Of a DNA stretch of 64,000 nt, positions 32,249 through 41,638 are shown piece after piece. The notes beneath the pieces are model-generated. The model was not told where the DNA came from, did no database searches, and worked only from the letters and a program-made list of their open reading frames with translations. The translations under genes and the position numbers were made by a program. How positions within the stretch are numbered: position 1 is the first letter of the stretch; each line of letters starts with the position of its first letter. Origin of the DNA: Thiomicrospira aerophila AL3 (GTDB lineage Bacteria > Pseudomonadota > Gammaproteobacteria > Thiomicrospirales > Thiomicrospiraceae); the NCBI RefSeq assembly GCF_000227665.2, contig NZ_CP007030.1, positions 62,001 to 126,000 on the forward strand, given 5' to 3'.

Positions 32249-33106
32249 GTGGAGCGTGTTTATCGTTTAGTGATGTCTTGTCCAGATCAGGTCGGCATTG
32301 TGGCCAAAGTCGCCGGTTTTATTGCCGAACAGGGTGCCAACATTGTGGAGGCGAATCACCATACCGATGCTGGCAATGGTTGGTTTTTTATGCGCCATGA
32401 GATTTTGGCCAGCTCAGTGCCTTTTGAGCTTGCCGAGTTTGAAGCCAAGTTTGCACCGATTGCTGAACAGTTCCAAATGAGTTGGTTTATCAGTGATTCA
32501 GCTCGACCTAAGCGTATTGCGCTGTTTGCCAGTAAAGAGGCGCATTGTTTGGCGGATTTGCTTTATCGTTGGCATGATGGCGATTTACCGGGTGATGTGG
32601 TCTGTGTTATTGCCAATCATAATGATTTACGGGCGATGGTAGAGTGGCATCAGATTCCGTTTCACCATGTGCCGGTGACGCCGGATACCAAGCCCGCGGC
32701 CTTTGCTGAAGCCGAGCGTTTAGTCGCGCATTATCAGGTCGATGTGATTGTGTTAGCACGTTATATGCAAATATTGCCGCCGCAAATGTGTGCCGATTAT
32801 GCGGGTCGGGTGATTAATATTCACCATAGCTTTTTGCCCTCTTTTGTGGGCGCAAAACCCTATCATCAAGCCTATGAGCGCGGCGTAAAGCTGATTGGAG
32901 CAACCTGCCATTATGTGACTGAAGAGTTGGATGCCGGGCCGATTATTGAGCAGGATGTGATTCGAGTCAGCCATGCCCATTCAATTGAAGAAATGCGCCG
33001 TTTAGGTCGCGATGTGGAAAAAACCACTTTGGCGCGCGGGCTGCGTTTTCATTTAGAAGATCGCGTATTAATTCACGGTAACAAAACGGTGGTCTTTAGT
33101 CAGTAA
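32249..33106 (+). CDS. purU: Formyltetrahydrofolate deformylase
   Basis: A 285-residue enzyme that hydrolyses 10-formyl-THF to formate and THF, balancing one-carbon pools. The N-terminal ACT domain (~5-85, CPDQVGIVAKVAGFI) is followed by a formyltransferase-type catalytic domain with NIHHSFLPSFVGAKPYHQAYERG near 191-213, GATCHYVTEELDAGPIIEQ and a conserved Asp (near 231). The start codon is GTG at 32249 with AGGAG at 32237-32241. The 3' end overlaps the convergent tmcA by 11 bases. Identification is secure. Confidence 0.96.
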   Translation: MERVYRLVMSCPDQVGIVAKVAGFIAEQGANIVEANHHTDAGNGWFFMRHEILASSVPFELAEFEAKFAPIAEQFQMSWFISDSARPKRIALFASKEAHCLADLLYRWHDGDLPGDVVCVIANHNDLRAMVEWHQIPFHHVPVTPDTKPAAFAEAERLVAHYQVDVIVLARYMQILPPQMCADYAGRVINIHHSFLPSFVGAKPYHQAYERGVKLIGATCHYVTEELDAGPIIEQDVIRVSHAHSIEEMRRLGRDVEKTTLARGLRFHLEDRVLIHGNKTVVFSQ

Positions 33107-35345
33107 GGCTTCTTAGAAGGCGCGTTTTTAACAGCCCTTCTAAACCCTTACGTCCCAGTGGTTGTTGGCCGGGCTGTAGTGTCCAGGCCTGGCGCGTGCG
33201 CGACCAATCCCATCCTTGTGCTTTCCACTGCCACAAGGCCGCCTCTGGCCATTGCCATTTTGCTTCGGGTTGTTGCTTAAACCAGTCTATCAACAGACCA
33301 CTTATTGCTTCATAAGGTCGCAGACCTTGTGCATAATCTTTCAACGCGTGCTGGCGTTGTGAATTTGAAATCTTTTGCCAAGGGTGGCTTTGCCAGTCTG
33401 GCTGTGTGTGCCAAATGAATTGCCAGGCCTGCTGTTCCGCGTTGCTGACTAAGTCATGGCTGAGTGGGTGATATTCGTGCTGCAGCGCTGGCCACTGTGC
33501 TTTAAACCAATCTTGGATTTGTTGATAAGCCTTGGCCAAGTTGGTTGCTTTAGGGGGTGTCATCATCATCAGGTTGCAACGCCCCGATGCGGCATCAGGT
33601 TGCACACCGAGATGCAGGGTGTGAAAGCCGCAGTCAGACCAAAAACGCCATAATGCCGGCGTGGCACCAAAACTGACAGTAAAACTATCTATTGAGCTGT
33701 TTGTGGGGTGACTTTGCCAATAGGCGACCAGTTGCTTGCCTAAGCCTTGGTGGCGATAAGGATTGGCAATCGCTATACGGGTACAGCGAGCATAGCGTCC
33801 ACTGTAGAGTTCAGGTGTTTGGTGGTGTTGGCGCAGTTTTTGGGTGACAAGATGACCTTGCAGGCGTCGGTGTGGTCCCCAATCGGGTAAAGGGCCTTCT
33901 AAAATGGCCCAGAGTGCACCGGTGAGTTGCGTACCTTGCCAAATCAGTGCGAGTTGCAAGTTAGGTGCACTGCACAGCAGTTGCCAATCGCGTGGGCGGG
34001 TCTGATAGTGACTGTCGGTAAGAAGGGCAAAAACCTGCGCCCGTTGCGTGTGTGATAATGCCTGCGGGGTAACACATTGCCAACTCAGCCGATTTAAATC
34101 AAGCTTTGCACAGTCTGGATTTGGTCTTGCAGATTGATTTATCTTTCGCGTGTGACCGCTTAATAAGCCGACCAAATGTTCTAAAGGGTCGTTGGCTTGC
34201 CAGCGTAACGGCTGGGCGAGCTGATAGCCTTGCCAGTTGGGATAATGATGGTTTAGCCAAGGACGTAAATGCTGTTGCCAGGCCTGCCCCGAGCCTTCAT
34301 AACCGGATTCGGTACTGCTGATGATACAAGCCGGATAGCGACCTATCAGGGTTTGCAACTGTGGCCAAGGCAAATAGGCGGCCTCATCAATAATTAACAA
34401 ATCAAGCCTAGGTTGCTCGTTGATGAGCGTATCCGGTGCCCAGCGCGTGACGCGGGCTTGGTGTGGCGATGTGAGTGTTAACCAGGCCTGCTGATGTTGA
34501 TCGGGGCGCGCACTACAAAGGGCGATAGCATAGTCTTTATCAGCACTGTCTTTGTAAGGCTGGTGCACAAACAACCGGTTGATTAAATGACCTAATAACG
34601 TTGATTTACCCCGCCCTCGTTCACCAGTCAAAACTAGCGGAGCGGGTTGGTTGACTTGCGTATTGTGTTGCAGCTGATCAAGCATGTGTTTGAGAAGCTG
34701 CGCTTGCTCCTCAGTGAGATCAGGGTGTGAGTGAGATAGGCTGGAGTTCTGCGCTGGCTGAGGCACTAGCACCGGATAAGTAAGCTGCGTAGTGTTTGGG
34801 GACGGGTGCAGGGTTTTATCTTCATAAATGACTAAGCTATGCTGCGGGTCACTGACAAGATCGCGCACCCAGGTTTCAAATGCCGGAGCTAAGTGTTCCG
34901 TTTGCCAGGGAAAGCTGAGTAGGTTGGCAAGTGGATGCGTTGAGGTGTGGGTGGCTTGGGCTAAATCGCTTGGCTCAGCAGGCATTAGCCAGCAACACAC
35001 GCCGCCGCCCGGTAATAAACCGGTCGCGATGGCTACACTTTCAATATCTATGCCGCTCTTTAAATCGATCACTAAGCCGGCCTGGTTGGCGGTAAGTGTT
35101 TGCCCAAGCTGATGGCGCAGGCTTTGCCGATTCGTTTGATGATTGAGCCAGCAGATGTCGCTTGGCCAGCCAACTAGGTTGTTGGCTGTGGCCTTAAGCA
35201 ATGCTGTTTGCCAGCCTCGGCTACCGACTAGCGTGATAGAGCTGCGCTGATATGCTTGGTGTTGTGCGAACCAATAAGATTGGATTTGCGTTAATGCAAA
35301 GTTTTCATTAATAGCCGTGTTAGAGTCGGTAGAATAATTGGGCAT
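33096..35345 (-). CDS. tmcA: tRNA(Met) cytidine acetyltransferase TmcA
   Basis: A 749-residue enzyme that makes N4-acetylcytidine at the wobble base of elongator tRNA-Met. It has an N-terminal DUF1726-like region, an RNA helicase-like ATPase module with Walker A TGERGRGKST near 242 and DEAAY near 320, a GNAT acetyltransferase domain (~430-580, with IANPYRHQGLGKQLV binding acetyl-CoA) and the C-terminal tRNA-binding tail. Longer than E. coli TmcA (671) but in the same order. Four CAGGCCTG copies (33184, 33424, 34279, 34483), all Gln-Ala-Trp, make this one of the densest genes for the repeat. Divergent from the MnmC-like gene. Confidence 0.93.
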   Translation of the reverse strand: MPNYSTDSNTAINENFALTQIQSYWFAQHQAYQRSSITLVGSRGWQTALLKATANNLVGWPSDICWLNHQTNRQSLRHQLGQTLTANQAGLVIDLKSGIDIESVAIATGLLPGGGVCCWLMPAEPSDLAQATHTSTHPLANLLSFPWQTEHLAPAFETWVRDLVSDPQHSLVIYEDKTLHPSPNTTQLTYPVLVPQPAQNSSLSHSHPDLTEEQAQLLKHMLDQLQHNTQVNQPAPLVLTGERGRGKSTLLGHLINRLFVHQPYKDSADKDYAIALCSARPDQHQQAWLTLTSPHQARVTRWAPDTLINEQPRLDLLIIDEAAYLPWPQLQTLIGRYPACIISSTESGYEGSGQAWQQHLRPWLNHHYPNWQGYQLAQPLRWQANDPLEHLVGLLSGHTRKINQSARPNPDCAKLDLNRLSWQCVTPQALSHTQRAQVFALLTDSHYQTRPRDWQLLCSAPNLQLALIWQGTQLTGALWAILEGPLPDWGPHRRLQGHLVTQKLRQHHQTPELYSGRYARCTRIAIANPYRHQGLGKQLVAYWQSHPTNSSIDSFTVSFGATPALWRFWSDCGFHTLHLGVQPDAASGRCNLMMMTPPKATNLAKAYQQIQDWFKAQWPALQHEYHPLSHDLVSNAEQQAWQFIWHTQPDWQSHPWQKISNSQRQHALKDYAQGLRPYEAISGLLIDWFKQQPEAKWQWPEAALWQWKAQGWDWSRTRQAWTLQPGQQPLGRKGLEGLLKTRLLRSLTD

Positions 35346-35404
35346 ATTTAACTGATTTATTTTGAATTTTTGACACTAACTTTAAACTCTTATTTTGAAC
35401 TCTA

Positions 35405-36709
35405 ATGAGACCTCATTCTAACATGATGGCTGATAAGGCTAAACCGAAACCCATGTTGCCCTGGTTTGCGCCGCCTGCACCGCGAGCTTGGCCAACTACA
35501 CCGCACTTGTTGGTGATTGGAGCGGGTTTAGCCGGCAGTGCGGTGGCACAGGTGATGGCCCAAGCAGGCTGGCTGGTAACAGTGGTGGATCAAGCCGAAC
35601 AACCCGCGCAAGCGGCATCGGGTAATTTAGCTGGTCTGGTGCATCCATTACTCACCGCTGATTGGAATATTCGCAGTCAGTTTTATTGGCAAGGTTTGCA
35701 AGCAACCTGGCGCTGGGTAGCCGACTGGGTGGAGCAAGGTCAGGTTATCGGTGATTTATCAGGTTTGCGCCAAGCCTTGCTTAGCGATGAGGATCTACAG
35801 ATAAGCACCAAATGGCTAACACAACTGGATATACCCAGGGAGTGGGTTAGGGTGGAGGCGGCATCGAGTGCTAACCAACCAGCAGGCCTGGTGTATCGAC
35901 AAGCGGGTTGGTTGAGTCCACCGTCATTAGTGCAGCGTGCGTTGGATCATCCTTCGATTCGGTTTCAAGGTGGGTTAGAGGTAGAGGCATTGGTCTGGCA
36001 TGCCTCTTCGCAACAATGGCATATTCGTAGTGGCGCTACGACTTTAAATGCCGATGCAGTGGTCATTGCCACGGGCGCCTTGTCGCGGCTTAACCAGGCC
36101 TGGCAACTGCCTATCCGACCGCTTAAAGGTCAAGTAAGTTATATGAATCAACAGGATTGTCCTTATCCCTTAACCGGTGCCATGGCGCATCAAGGTTATA
36201 CTACCCCGCCAGTAAACGGCTATTGGGTGACGGGGGCGACTTTTGAAGCACCGGATGTGTCGCAAACGACCTCCTTGGCCTCGCATCAAAGCAATGCCGA
36301 GAAACTGGCGGCGGTGATACCTGACTGGGGTCTGCCAGCGGCTAGCTTGTGGCAAGGTCGCGTGGGTTTTCGGCCTACTACAGCAGATCATTTACCGATT
36401 ATTGGTGCCTTACCTGATGCGGATTGGGTTGAGAAAGCCTATTTATCTCAACCGCATAATAAAGCCTTATTCCAATATCCGGCGCAACGCTATCATCCAG
36501 CTTTGTGGGTATCGCAAGGGCATGGTGCAAGGGGATTAATGTCAGTGTGGTGGGCGGCCGAGCGTATTCGTGATCAAATACTGGGTGTTTCGTCTGCAGC
36601 TGCTGATGCGGAGTCTGAGATGAATAGGTTGGATGCAGCGGTGCATCCGGGGCGTTTTAGGTTGCGTCCTTGGCGCAAAGGTCAACTATCAGGACACACA
36701 CTATGCTGA
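35405..36709 (+). CDS. MnmC-type FAD-dependent tRNA-modifying oxidase domain protein
   Basis: A 434-residue flavoprotein with an N-terminal dinucleotide fold (VIGAGLAGSAVA near residues 37-48), the MnmC-specific SGNLAGLVHPLL and a C-terminal RPTTADHLPIIGALPD block. It corresponds to the C-terminal half of MnmC, which removes the carboxymethyl group from cmnm5s2U34 in tRNA. The N-terminal methyltransferase half of E. coli MnmC is absent, so this is a stand-alone oxidase unless a methyltransferase lies elsewhere. The start is uncertain: no clear ribosome binding site, and several in-frame ATGs near 35405-35426. The next gene starts within its last codons. Confidence 0.8.
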   Translation: MRPHSNMMADKAKPKPMLPWFAPPAPRAWPTTPHLLVIGAGLAGSAVAQVMAQAGWLVTVVDQAEQPAQAASGNLAGLVHPLLTADWNIRSQFYWQGLQATWRWVADWVEQGQVIGDLSGLRQALLSDEDLQISTKWLTQLDIPREWVRVEAASSANQPAGLVYRQAGWLSPPSLVQRALDHPSIRFQGGLEVEALVWHASSQQWHIRSGATTLNADAVVIATGALSRLNQAWQLPIRPLKGQVSYMNQQDCPYPLTGAMAHQGYTTPPVNGYWVTGATFEAPDVSQTTSLASHQSNAEKLAAVIPDWGLPAASLWQGRVGFRPTTADHLPIIGALPDADWVEKAYLSQPHNKALFQYPAQRYHPALWVSQGHGARGLMSVWWAAERIRDQILGVSSAAADAESEMNRLDAAVHPGRFRLRPWRKGQLSGHTLC

Positions 36710-38331
36710 TCGCTATGAAGGGCGTAATGCTAATGCTGGCGGTGATGCTATTGCATGGCTGTGCTAGCTACAAACAACAAACTGAGCCAGCCAGACAAGC
36801 CTTGCTAGTGCAAGATTGGGCGCAGGCAGAACAGGCGTTGGTACGTGATTTAGATGGTCAGCGGCGTGAAAAAATTCTGCTGAATTTAGAACTCGGTATG
36901 CTGCGCCATTTGGCCGGTGATTATCAAGCCAGTCATGCCTTGTTTGAGCAAGCCAAAGCCGATGCGGAGCTGGCCCAAACCACTTCGCTAACCGAAGAGT
37001 TGCGCGTACTGATGACCAGTCCACGACAACGCATGTATCGTCCGCAAACCTTTGAACGTTTGTTTATTGAATATATCCAAACACTGAATTTCCTTGCCTT
37101 GAGCGAAGCTGCAGCAACGTCTGATGAGCAGCGACAAGCGTTAATAGATGCGCGTGTTATGGCGCGTCAAATGGAAGTGCAGCTGAATGATTTAGCCGCG
37201 CAAGTGCTGGATTTTCAGGCCGCCGCCGAACAGCGCGAAACGCCTTTTTATCGTCTGCTGGCGATTTTGCGTTTGTTGAATGGCGACTTGTTCGATCGCA
37301 GTGACTATGTGTTGCGAGATAACGCGTGGCTGCGCTATGTCACTGGCATGGTCTATGAGCAGCGAGGCGAGTGGTCACCGGCGCGGGTGGCCTATCAACA
37401 GGCCGCTCAGCTATATGAGCAGGGTTATAGTGCGCAAATGGGCTTAAATGAGCAGGCGGCACAGCAGGCCTGGTTTGATACCTTGCGCATGATGAAGCGT
37501 TTAGGTCAATCGGATTGGCCAAGCCTTGCGGAACAAAAATTATCAACCAAGCAGCAAGCGCTTCTCCAGGCCTGGCAAACGGACTGGGTTGAACTAGTGC
37601 AGGTGGTTCATCAAGGCTGGATTCCGCAACGGGGTGAAATGAATGCGATGTTGATTGTAAACCATCGCACCCAGAATATGGAGGTCTATCCGATTATCCT
37701 GGCCGCAGGCGATGAAGGGCTTGCGCAGTCGATATGGTTTTATTTGATGTACACCGATAAAGGCCTTGCTCGCTTGGCGCTCAATATTTATCAGGATGGC
37801 TTACGCGGGATAGTACGCGGTGCGATTGGCAGCAAAACTTTATTTTTAGGACCGATTTGGCCGCAAGTGCAAGCGGTGGGCTTGGATCGTGCTGCGCAAA
37901 CCCCCTTGCGGGTGACGATTCCTTATTATGATTTATTGGCTTGGCCGCAGCCAGTTCAACCCAATTTGATGCTGAATGAGCAAGCCTTATCGGCGGTGAT
38001 GATGGATGCACCTGCCGTGCAGGCGGTGTATGCGCAATTACTCGCGGCAAATGAAGATTTTTATGCCGCCTTGGCGCGTGCCATGATTAAACGTTTAGGG
38101 GTGCAGGCCGTAACCCAAGATAATGTCTGGCTGCGCTTAATAGGTGATGTGGCGACATCGGCGACTGAAGCCGCTGAAACACGAAACTGGCAAACCTTGC
38201 CGGCTTATATTCATCTGCACCGCCAATGGGCAGAGCCTGGTCAGGTGAGTTGGGTGGATAAGCAGGGACAACAGCAGCAACGCAACCTCGCGCCAGGTGA
38301 ACGAGTTTGGTTGCCGGTAACTCGTCAGTAA
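36703..38331 (+). CDS. COG3014-type outer-membrane lipoprotein of unknown function
   Basis: A 542-residue predicted lipoprotein. The signal peptide ends MLLHGC (lipobox L-H-G-C), then a mostly helical protein with TPR-like segments in the first 250 residues (RQALLVQDWAQAEQAL, ELGMLRHLAGDYQASHALFEQA). The C-terminal half is more beta-rich. Sequence style and neighbourhood match the COG3014 lipoproteins that sit next to lpoB in many gammaproteobacteria. I start at ATG 36703, which overlaps the upstream stop (ATGCTGA); the frame is open back to 36670. It probably acts in the periplasm in cell-envelope synthesis, by association with lpoB only. CAGGCCTG at 37465 and 37567. Confidence 0.75.
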   Translation: MLIAMKGVMLMLAVMLLHGCASYKQQTEPARQALLVQDWAQAEQALVRDLDGQRREKILLNLELGMLRHLAGDYQASHALFEQAKADAELAQTTSLTEELRVLMTSPRQRMYRPQTFERLFIEYIQTLNFLALSEAAATSDEQRQALIDARVMARQMEVQLNDLAAQVLDFQAAAEQRETPFYRLLAILRLLNGDLFDRSDYVLRDNAWLRYVTGMVYEQRGEWSPARVAYQQAAQLYEQGYSAQMGLNEQAAQQAWFDTLRMMKRLGQSDWPSLAEQKLSTKQQALLQAWQTDWVELVQVVHQGWIPQRGEMNAMLIVNHRTQNMEVYPIILAAGDEGLAQSIWFYLMYTDKGLARLALNIYQDGLRGIVRGAIGSKTLFLGPIWPQVQAVGLDRAAQTPLRVTIPYYDLLAWPQPVQPNLMLNEQALSAVMMDAPAVQAVYAQLLAANEDFYAALARAMIKRLGVQAVTQDNVWLRLIGDVATSATEAAETRNWQTLPAYIHLHRQWAEPGQVSWVDKQGQQQQRNLAPGERVWLPVTRQ

Positions 38332-38421
38332 TAAAATCGTGAAAATGAGAAGGATTTGCAGGTAAAGTAAATAAATATTGGTAAAATGCATTAACTTAAT
38401 CACCTTTGTGGAGGTCGTAAA

Positions 38422-39054
38422 ATGAAACAGACAGGAACATGGTCCCCCCTTACGCGAGCAGGTCTGTTGCTGGGTGTGTTAGCCCTGGGACTAGGCATTC
38501 AGGGTTGTGCTGGCACGAAGGTCGAACGCGTCGATGCTGCAGAAGAAATCGCCCTAACTGATCAATGGAATGCAACCGATTCTCGCTTGGTTGCGGATTC
38601 AATGATTGATGACATGCTGAGCTTTCCTTGGATTGAGCGTTTCCAAACTGAAACCGGTCAAATACGTCCGGTGGTGATTATTCAAACGATTGACAATCGC
38701 TCTCACCAACAAATTCCGGTAGAGACCTTCGTCAATGACTTACGTCGGGCCGGTATTCGTTCTGGTCGGGTTGATTTTGTCGCGGCGGCAGATCAGCGTG
38801 GTGAAATCCGTGAAGAGCGTACAGAGCAACAACAGTTCTCTCGTCCTGATACCGCCAAGCCGTTTGGTGAGGAAATTGGCGCTGATTTTGCTTTAAGCGG
38901 CACGATTACTTCGATTGTTGATCAGTTAAATAATCGTCGTGTGACTTTTTATCAAACGGACTTAGTGTTGATTGACCTCAAGACCAACCGTCAAGTTTGG
39001 GCCGGTCAAAACAAAATTCAGAAAATTCAACAACGTTCACGGTTTGGATTTTAA
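38422..39054 (+). CDS. lpoB: Penicillin-binding protein activator LpoB
   Basis: A 210-residue outer-membrane lipoprotein that reaches through the periplasm to stimulate PBP1b. The signal peptide ends in a lipobox (GIQGC). The mature part has the LpoB fold (RPVVIIQTIDNRSHQQIPVETFVNDLRRAGIRSGRV near 85-120, GADFALSGTITSIVDQ). Length fits E. coli LpoB (213), but the disordered linker after the Cys is short. GGAGG precedes the ATG. The next gene begins directly after its stop (TAAATG). Confidence 0.9.
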   Translation: MKQTGTWSPLTRAGLLLGVLALGLGIQGCAGTKVERVDAAEEIALTDQWNATDSRLVADSMIDDMLSFPWIERFQTETGQIRPVVIIQTIDNRSHQQIPVETFVNDLRRAGIRSGRVDFVAAADQRGEIREERTEQQQFSRPDTAKPFGEEIGADFALSGTITSIVDQLNNRRVTFYQTDLVLIDLKTNRQVWAGQNKIQKIQQRSRFGF

Positions 39055-39255
39055 ATGTTTTTTATTAAATCGCTTATTTGGACCGCGCTGATTGTGCTCT
39101 GGATTGCCGCTATTTTGTTTGATTGGGGTCCCGTACGAGATTATTCAATAATCGTCCTCGAAGCGCTCATTAGTTGGGTCGAGCAGTTGAGTAATTTTGG
39201 TGATTGGATCACTGCTCAATTTCAACAGTCACAAGATGCGTCAATACAGCCTTAA
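39055..39255 (+). CDS. Small membrane protein of unknown function
   Basis: A 66-residue protein with one strong N-terminal hydrophobic helix (SLIWTALIVLWIAAILF, residues 5-21) and a second amphipathic stretch (VLEALISWVEQL). The C-terminus is Gln/Asp-rich and polar. It starts immediately after the lpoB stop, which implies translational coupling and a possible envelope role with LpoB. I recognise no family. The frame is kept open and has the codon use of its neighbours, so I consider it real. Confidence 0.6.
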   Translation: MFFIKSLIWTALIVLWIAAILFDWGPVRDYSIIVLEALISWVEQLSNFGDWITAQFQQSQDASIQP

Positions 39256-39284
39256 ATTTATGATGGTAATTACAAGGAGTTAAA

Positions 39285-39863
39285 ATGAAAAAGATTTTTC
39301 AGGTCTTAGCAACCTCTGCTTTAGTCAGTGCCAGCATTCCGTTTGCCGTGCAAGCTAATGAGATGGGGGTCAATGCTCAAATTGCAAATGACTCGGCTAA
39401 ATTTGGTGTTTTTAGCAGTGATGTATGGATGCAAGAAACCTATCGATTCGACCTAGGCTATCAATACAACAAGGACAAGGATTATGTTATTGATACCTCA
39501 CTAGCCTATATTGGTAAAGGTGTATTAGACCCGAATTTGGATTTAGGCGTGAAGGGTAAGTTTGCTTATGCCAAGGCAAAGGATATCGATAAAGTAGGCA
39601 CGGGGATTTTATTGGGCGTTCATGCCGCTTATTGGTTGCCAACTGCCACACCGACGAATGTGACGGTTGAATACTTGGTCGCTCCCGAAGTCCTAGCTTT
39701 TACGGATGCTGAAAATTTGAATGAGCTGTCTGTTCGCGCCAATATTCGTTTGCTCCGTAATCTACAAGGCTTTGTTGGCTATCGCCGATTTGAAGTAGAG
39801 TATAAAGAAGCGAAAGTCAAGTTTGATGATGGCGCGCACATCGGTTTTGAATTGGCATTTTAA
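39285..39863 (+). CDS. YfaZ-family outer-membrane beta-barrel protein
   Basis: A 192-residue exported protein. The signal peptide is residues 1-24 (cleavage after VQA). The mature chain shows alternating hydrophobic beta strands and ends in Phe (GAHIGFELAF), the usual signature for BAM insertion. Sequence landmarks fit YfaZ-like proteins (VEYLVAPEVLAFTDAENLNELSVRANIRL). The function of the family is not established. AAGGAG precedes the ATG. It lies in the lpoB gene group, all on the plus strand. Confidence 0.8.
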   Translation: MKKIFQVLATSALVSASIPFAVQANEMGVNAQIANDSAKFGVFSSDVWMQETYRFDLGYQYNKDKDYVIDTSLAYIGKGVLDPNLDLGVKGKFAYAKAKDIDKVGTGILLGVHAAYWLPTATPTNVTVEYLVAPEVLAFTDAENLNELSVRANIRLLRNLQGFVGYRRFEVEYKEAKVKFDDGAHIGFELAF

Positions 39864-39942
39864 TATTAGTATAATCTAATGTTGCTGTGTTGTTAGCCGG
39901 TTTAGTTAACAACACTTATTTGATTTCATAAAGGTTAGTAAC

Positions 39943-41265
39943 ATGTCTTCTCTATCGGTTCTTAGCGGACTTAATCGCCGCAAATTCCTGTTAAGCGGTG
40001 CGGCAGCTATGGCGGCTGTGGCTGGCTTGGGGGCTATTCCAGCGCGTGCAGCGAATACGCGCGCCAATATTGTCATTACCGGCGCGGGTGCGGCGGGGAT
40101 TAGTTTGGCGAATCGTCTGACCAAAGCCTTACCTAATGCGAATATCACTATTGTTGATCGTCGTGAAACTCATTACTATTGGCCTGGCCTGACATTAGTA
40201 GCGACCGGCGCGTGGCAAAAAAGTAAAGTGCTTGAGCGTAATGCCAGATTTATACCCGCTAAGGTCAATTGGATCAAGGAAATGGCGGAAGTTTATGAGC
40301 CGGATAACAAACGTGTGATTACCGACACGGGTCGTGTAGTGGATTATGACTATTTGATCGTCGCAACCGGTGTTGAATATCATTATGACGCGATTGAAGG
40401 CATGGATGTTAATGCGATTGGTCAAAATGGCTTGGCGAGTGTTTACAATAGCCCGGATGCGGCAGCCCAAACCTGGGATGCGATTCGTAAGTATAGTGTA
40501 GAAGGCGGTAATGGCATTTTTACCCTACCAAGTACGCCGATTCGCTGTGCTGGGGCACCATTAAAAATGACGTTATTGACCTTAGATCGTTTGCGTCAGA
40601 ATGGTGGTATGGATAAGGCGCAAATGAACTTTTATTCCGCGACAAACAATGTGTTTGGTTTGCCTTGGTTTAACCAGTTTGTGCTTGATCGTTATGAAGA
40701 AGCTGGTATGGATGTTAAATTCCGCACGGAGCTAACTGCAGTGGATATTGGTGCGCGTAAAGCGACCTTTACACAAGAAGATGGCAGTCAGTTCACCACA
40801 GATTATGATTTACTCCATGTGGTACCGCCTATGCGCGCTCCGCGTTCTGTGAGAGAGTCTAATCTTGCTTGGACTGAAGGGAATATGGCCGCCGGTGGTT
40901 GGTTAGCCGTTGATCGTGATACTTTACAACATAACACCTATCCTGAAGTATTTGGTTGCGGGGATGTCAATGGTACACCGCGTGGCAAAACGGCTGCAAC
41001 GGTTAAGATGTCGGTTCCAATTGTGGTGCAAAACCTGATTTCAGTCATTGCGGGTGAGGAACCTGTTGCCAAATTTGATGGCTATACCTCATGCCCATTG
41101 TTAACGCGTTTTGGCGCGGCCATGTTAATTGAATTTGATTATGCCGGTAACTTAACACCGACCTATTCGTTTATTGATCCGAAACAAGAGTCGTGGTTTG
41201 CATGGATTATGAAAGATCAAATGCTTAAGCCCACTTATTTGCAAATGTTAAAAGGGAATGTGTAA
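39943..41265 (+). CDS. Tat-exported sulfide:quinone oxidoreductase-like flavoprotein
   Basis: A 440-residue FAD enzyme. The N-terminus carries a Tat signal (NRRKFLLSG at 11-19, cleavage near PARAA), so the enzyme is predicted on the periplasmic side. The dinucleotide fold is ITGAGAAGISLA near 45-56. Cys202 (TPIRCAGAP) and Cys384 (YTSCPLLTRFG) match the redox Cys pair of type II-like SQRs in spacing, with an additional Cys339 in GCGDVNGTP. It should oxidise sulfide, passing electrons to quinone and forming polysulfide or persulfide. It is followed after 6 bases by a small membrane protein that may anchor it. Flavocytochrome c (FccB) is the alternative, but no cytochrome partner is adjacent. 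Confidence 0.82.
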   Translation: MSSLSVLSGLNRRKFLLSGAAAMAAVAGLGAIPARAANTRANIVITGAGAAGISLANRLTKALPNANITIVDRRETHYYWPGLTLVATGAWQKSKVLERNARFIPAKVNWIKEMAEVYEPDNKRVITDTGRVVDYDYLIVATGVEYHYDAIEGMDVNAIGQNGLASVYNSPDAAAQTWDAIRKYSVEGGNGIFTLPSTPIRCAGAPLKMTLLTLDRLRQNGGMDKAQMNFYSATNNVFGLPWFNQFVLDRYEEAGMDVKFRTELTAVDIGARKATFTQEDGSQFTTDYDLLHVVPPMRAPRSVRESNLAWTEGNMAAGGWLAVDRDTLQHNTYPEVFGCGDVNGTPRGKTAATVKMSVPIVVQNLISVIAGEEPVAKFDGYTSCPLLTRFGAAMLIEFDYAGNLTPTYSFIDPKQESWFAWIMKDQMLKPTYLQMLKGNV

Positions 41266-41271
41266 AGGATT

Positions 41272-41610
41272 ATGGAAGGTTTAAGTTTAGGTTTTTTTAT
41301 GATGGTGGGTTATGCACAAGCTCACTGGTTAGTTATCACGTTATTTCTGATAGGTGCACTGGTGTTAAATGCTTATGCGATGCTTAAATTAGGTGGTCTA
41401 ATTAGGGTGGCGGCTTTAAGAGTGACATTAATGGCAGGAGCGGTTGTGGCCACCCTGTTATTCTTAGCCATTCCTTACTTAACGGGCTCATCTTTTGCCT
41501 TTATGGGCTACTGGTTGGACTGGGCACTACTTATTTTTATGGCGGTAGGTTATGCTGTCGCAAGTTTAGTTTGGTTGCATCCTATTGTGCGTTTGGTGAA
41601 AGGCGTCTAA
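41272..41610 (+). CDS. Small membrane protein cotranscribed with the SQR-like gene
   Basis: A 112-residue hydrophobic protein with three predicted membrane helices (about residues 14-34, 48-68 and 78-100) and few polar residues. It starts 6 bases after the flavoprotein stop with AAAGGATT as ribosome binding site, and a terminator follows, so the two genes form a bicistronic unit. A membrane anchor or quinone-interaction subunit for the periplasmic flavoprotein is a reasonable inference from position. No family recognised. Confidence 0.65.
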   Translation: MEGLSLGFFMMVGYAQAHWLVITLFLIGALVLNAYAMLKLGGLIRVAALRVTLMAGAVVATLLFLAIPYLTGSSFAFMGYWLDWALLIFMAVGYAVASLVWLHPIVRLVKGV

Positions 41611-41638
41611 GCTGATTAGTATTTGGCGTCATTTAAGT

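Noticed and set aside
39943-41265. Flavocytochrome c sulfide dehydrogenase (FccB) as first call.
   Set aside because: Cys spacing and the YTSCPLL block fit SQR better and no cytochrome subunit is adjacent; kept as an alternative.
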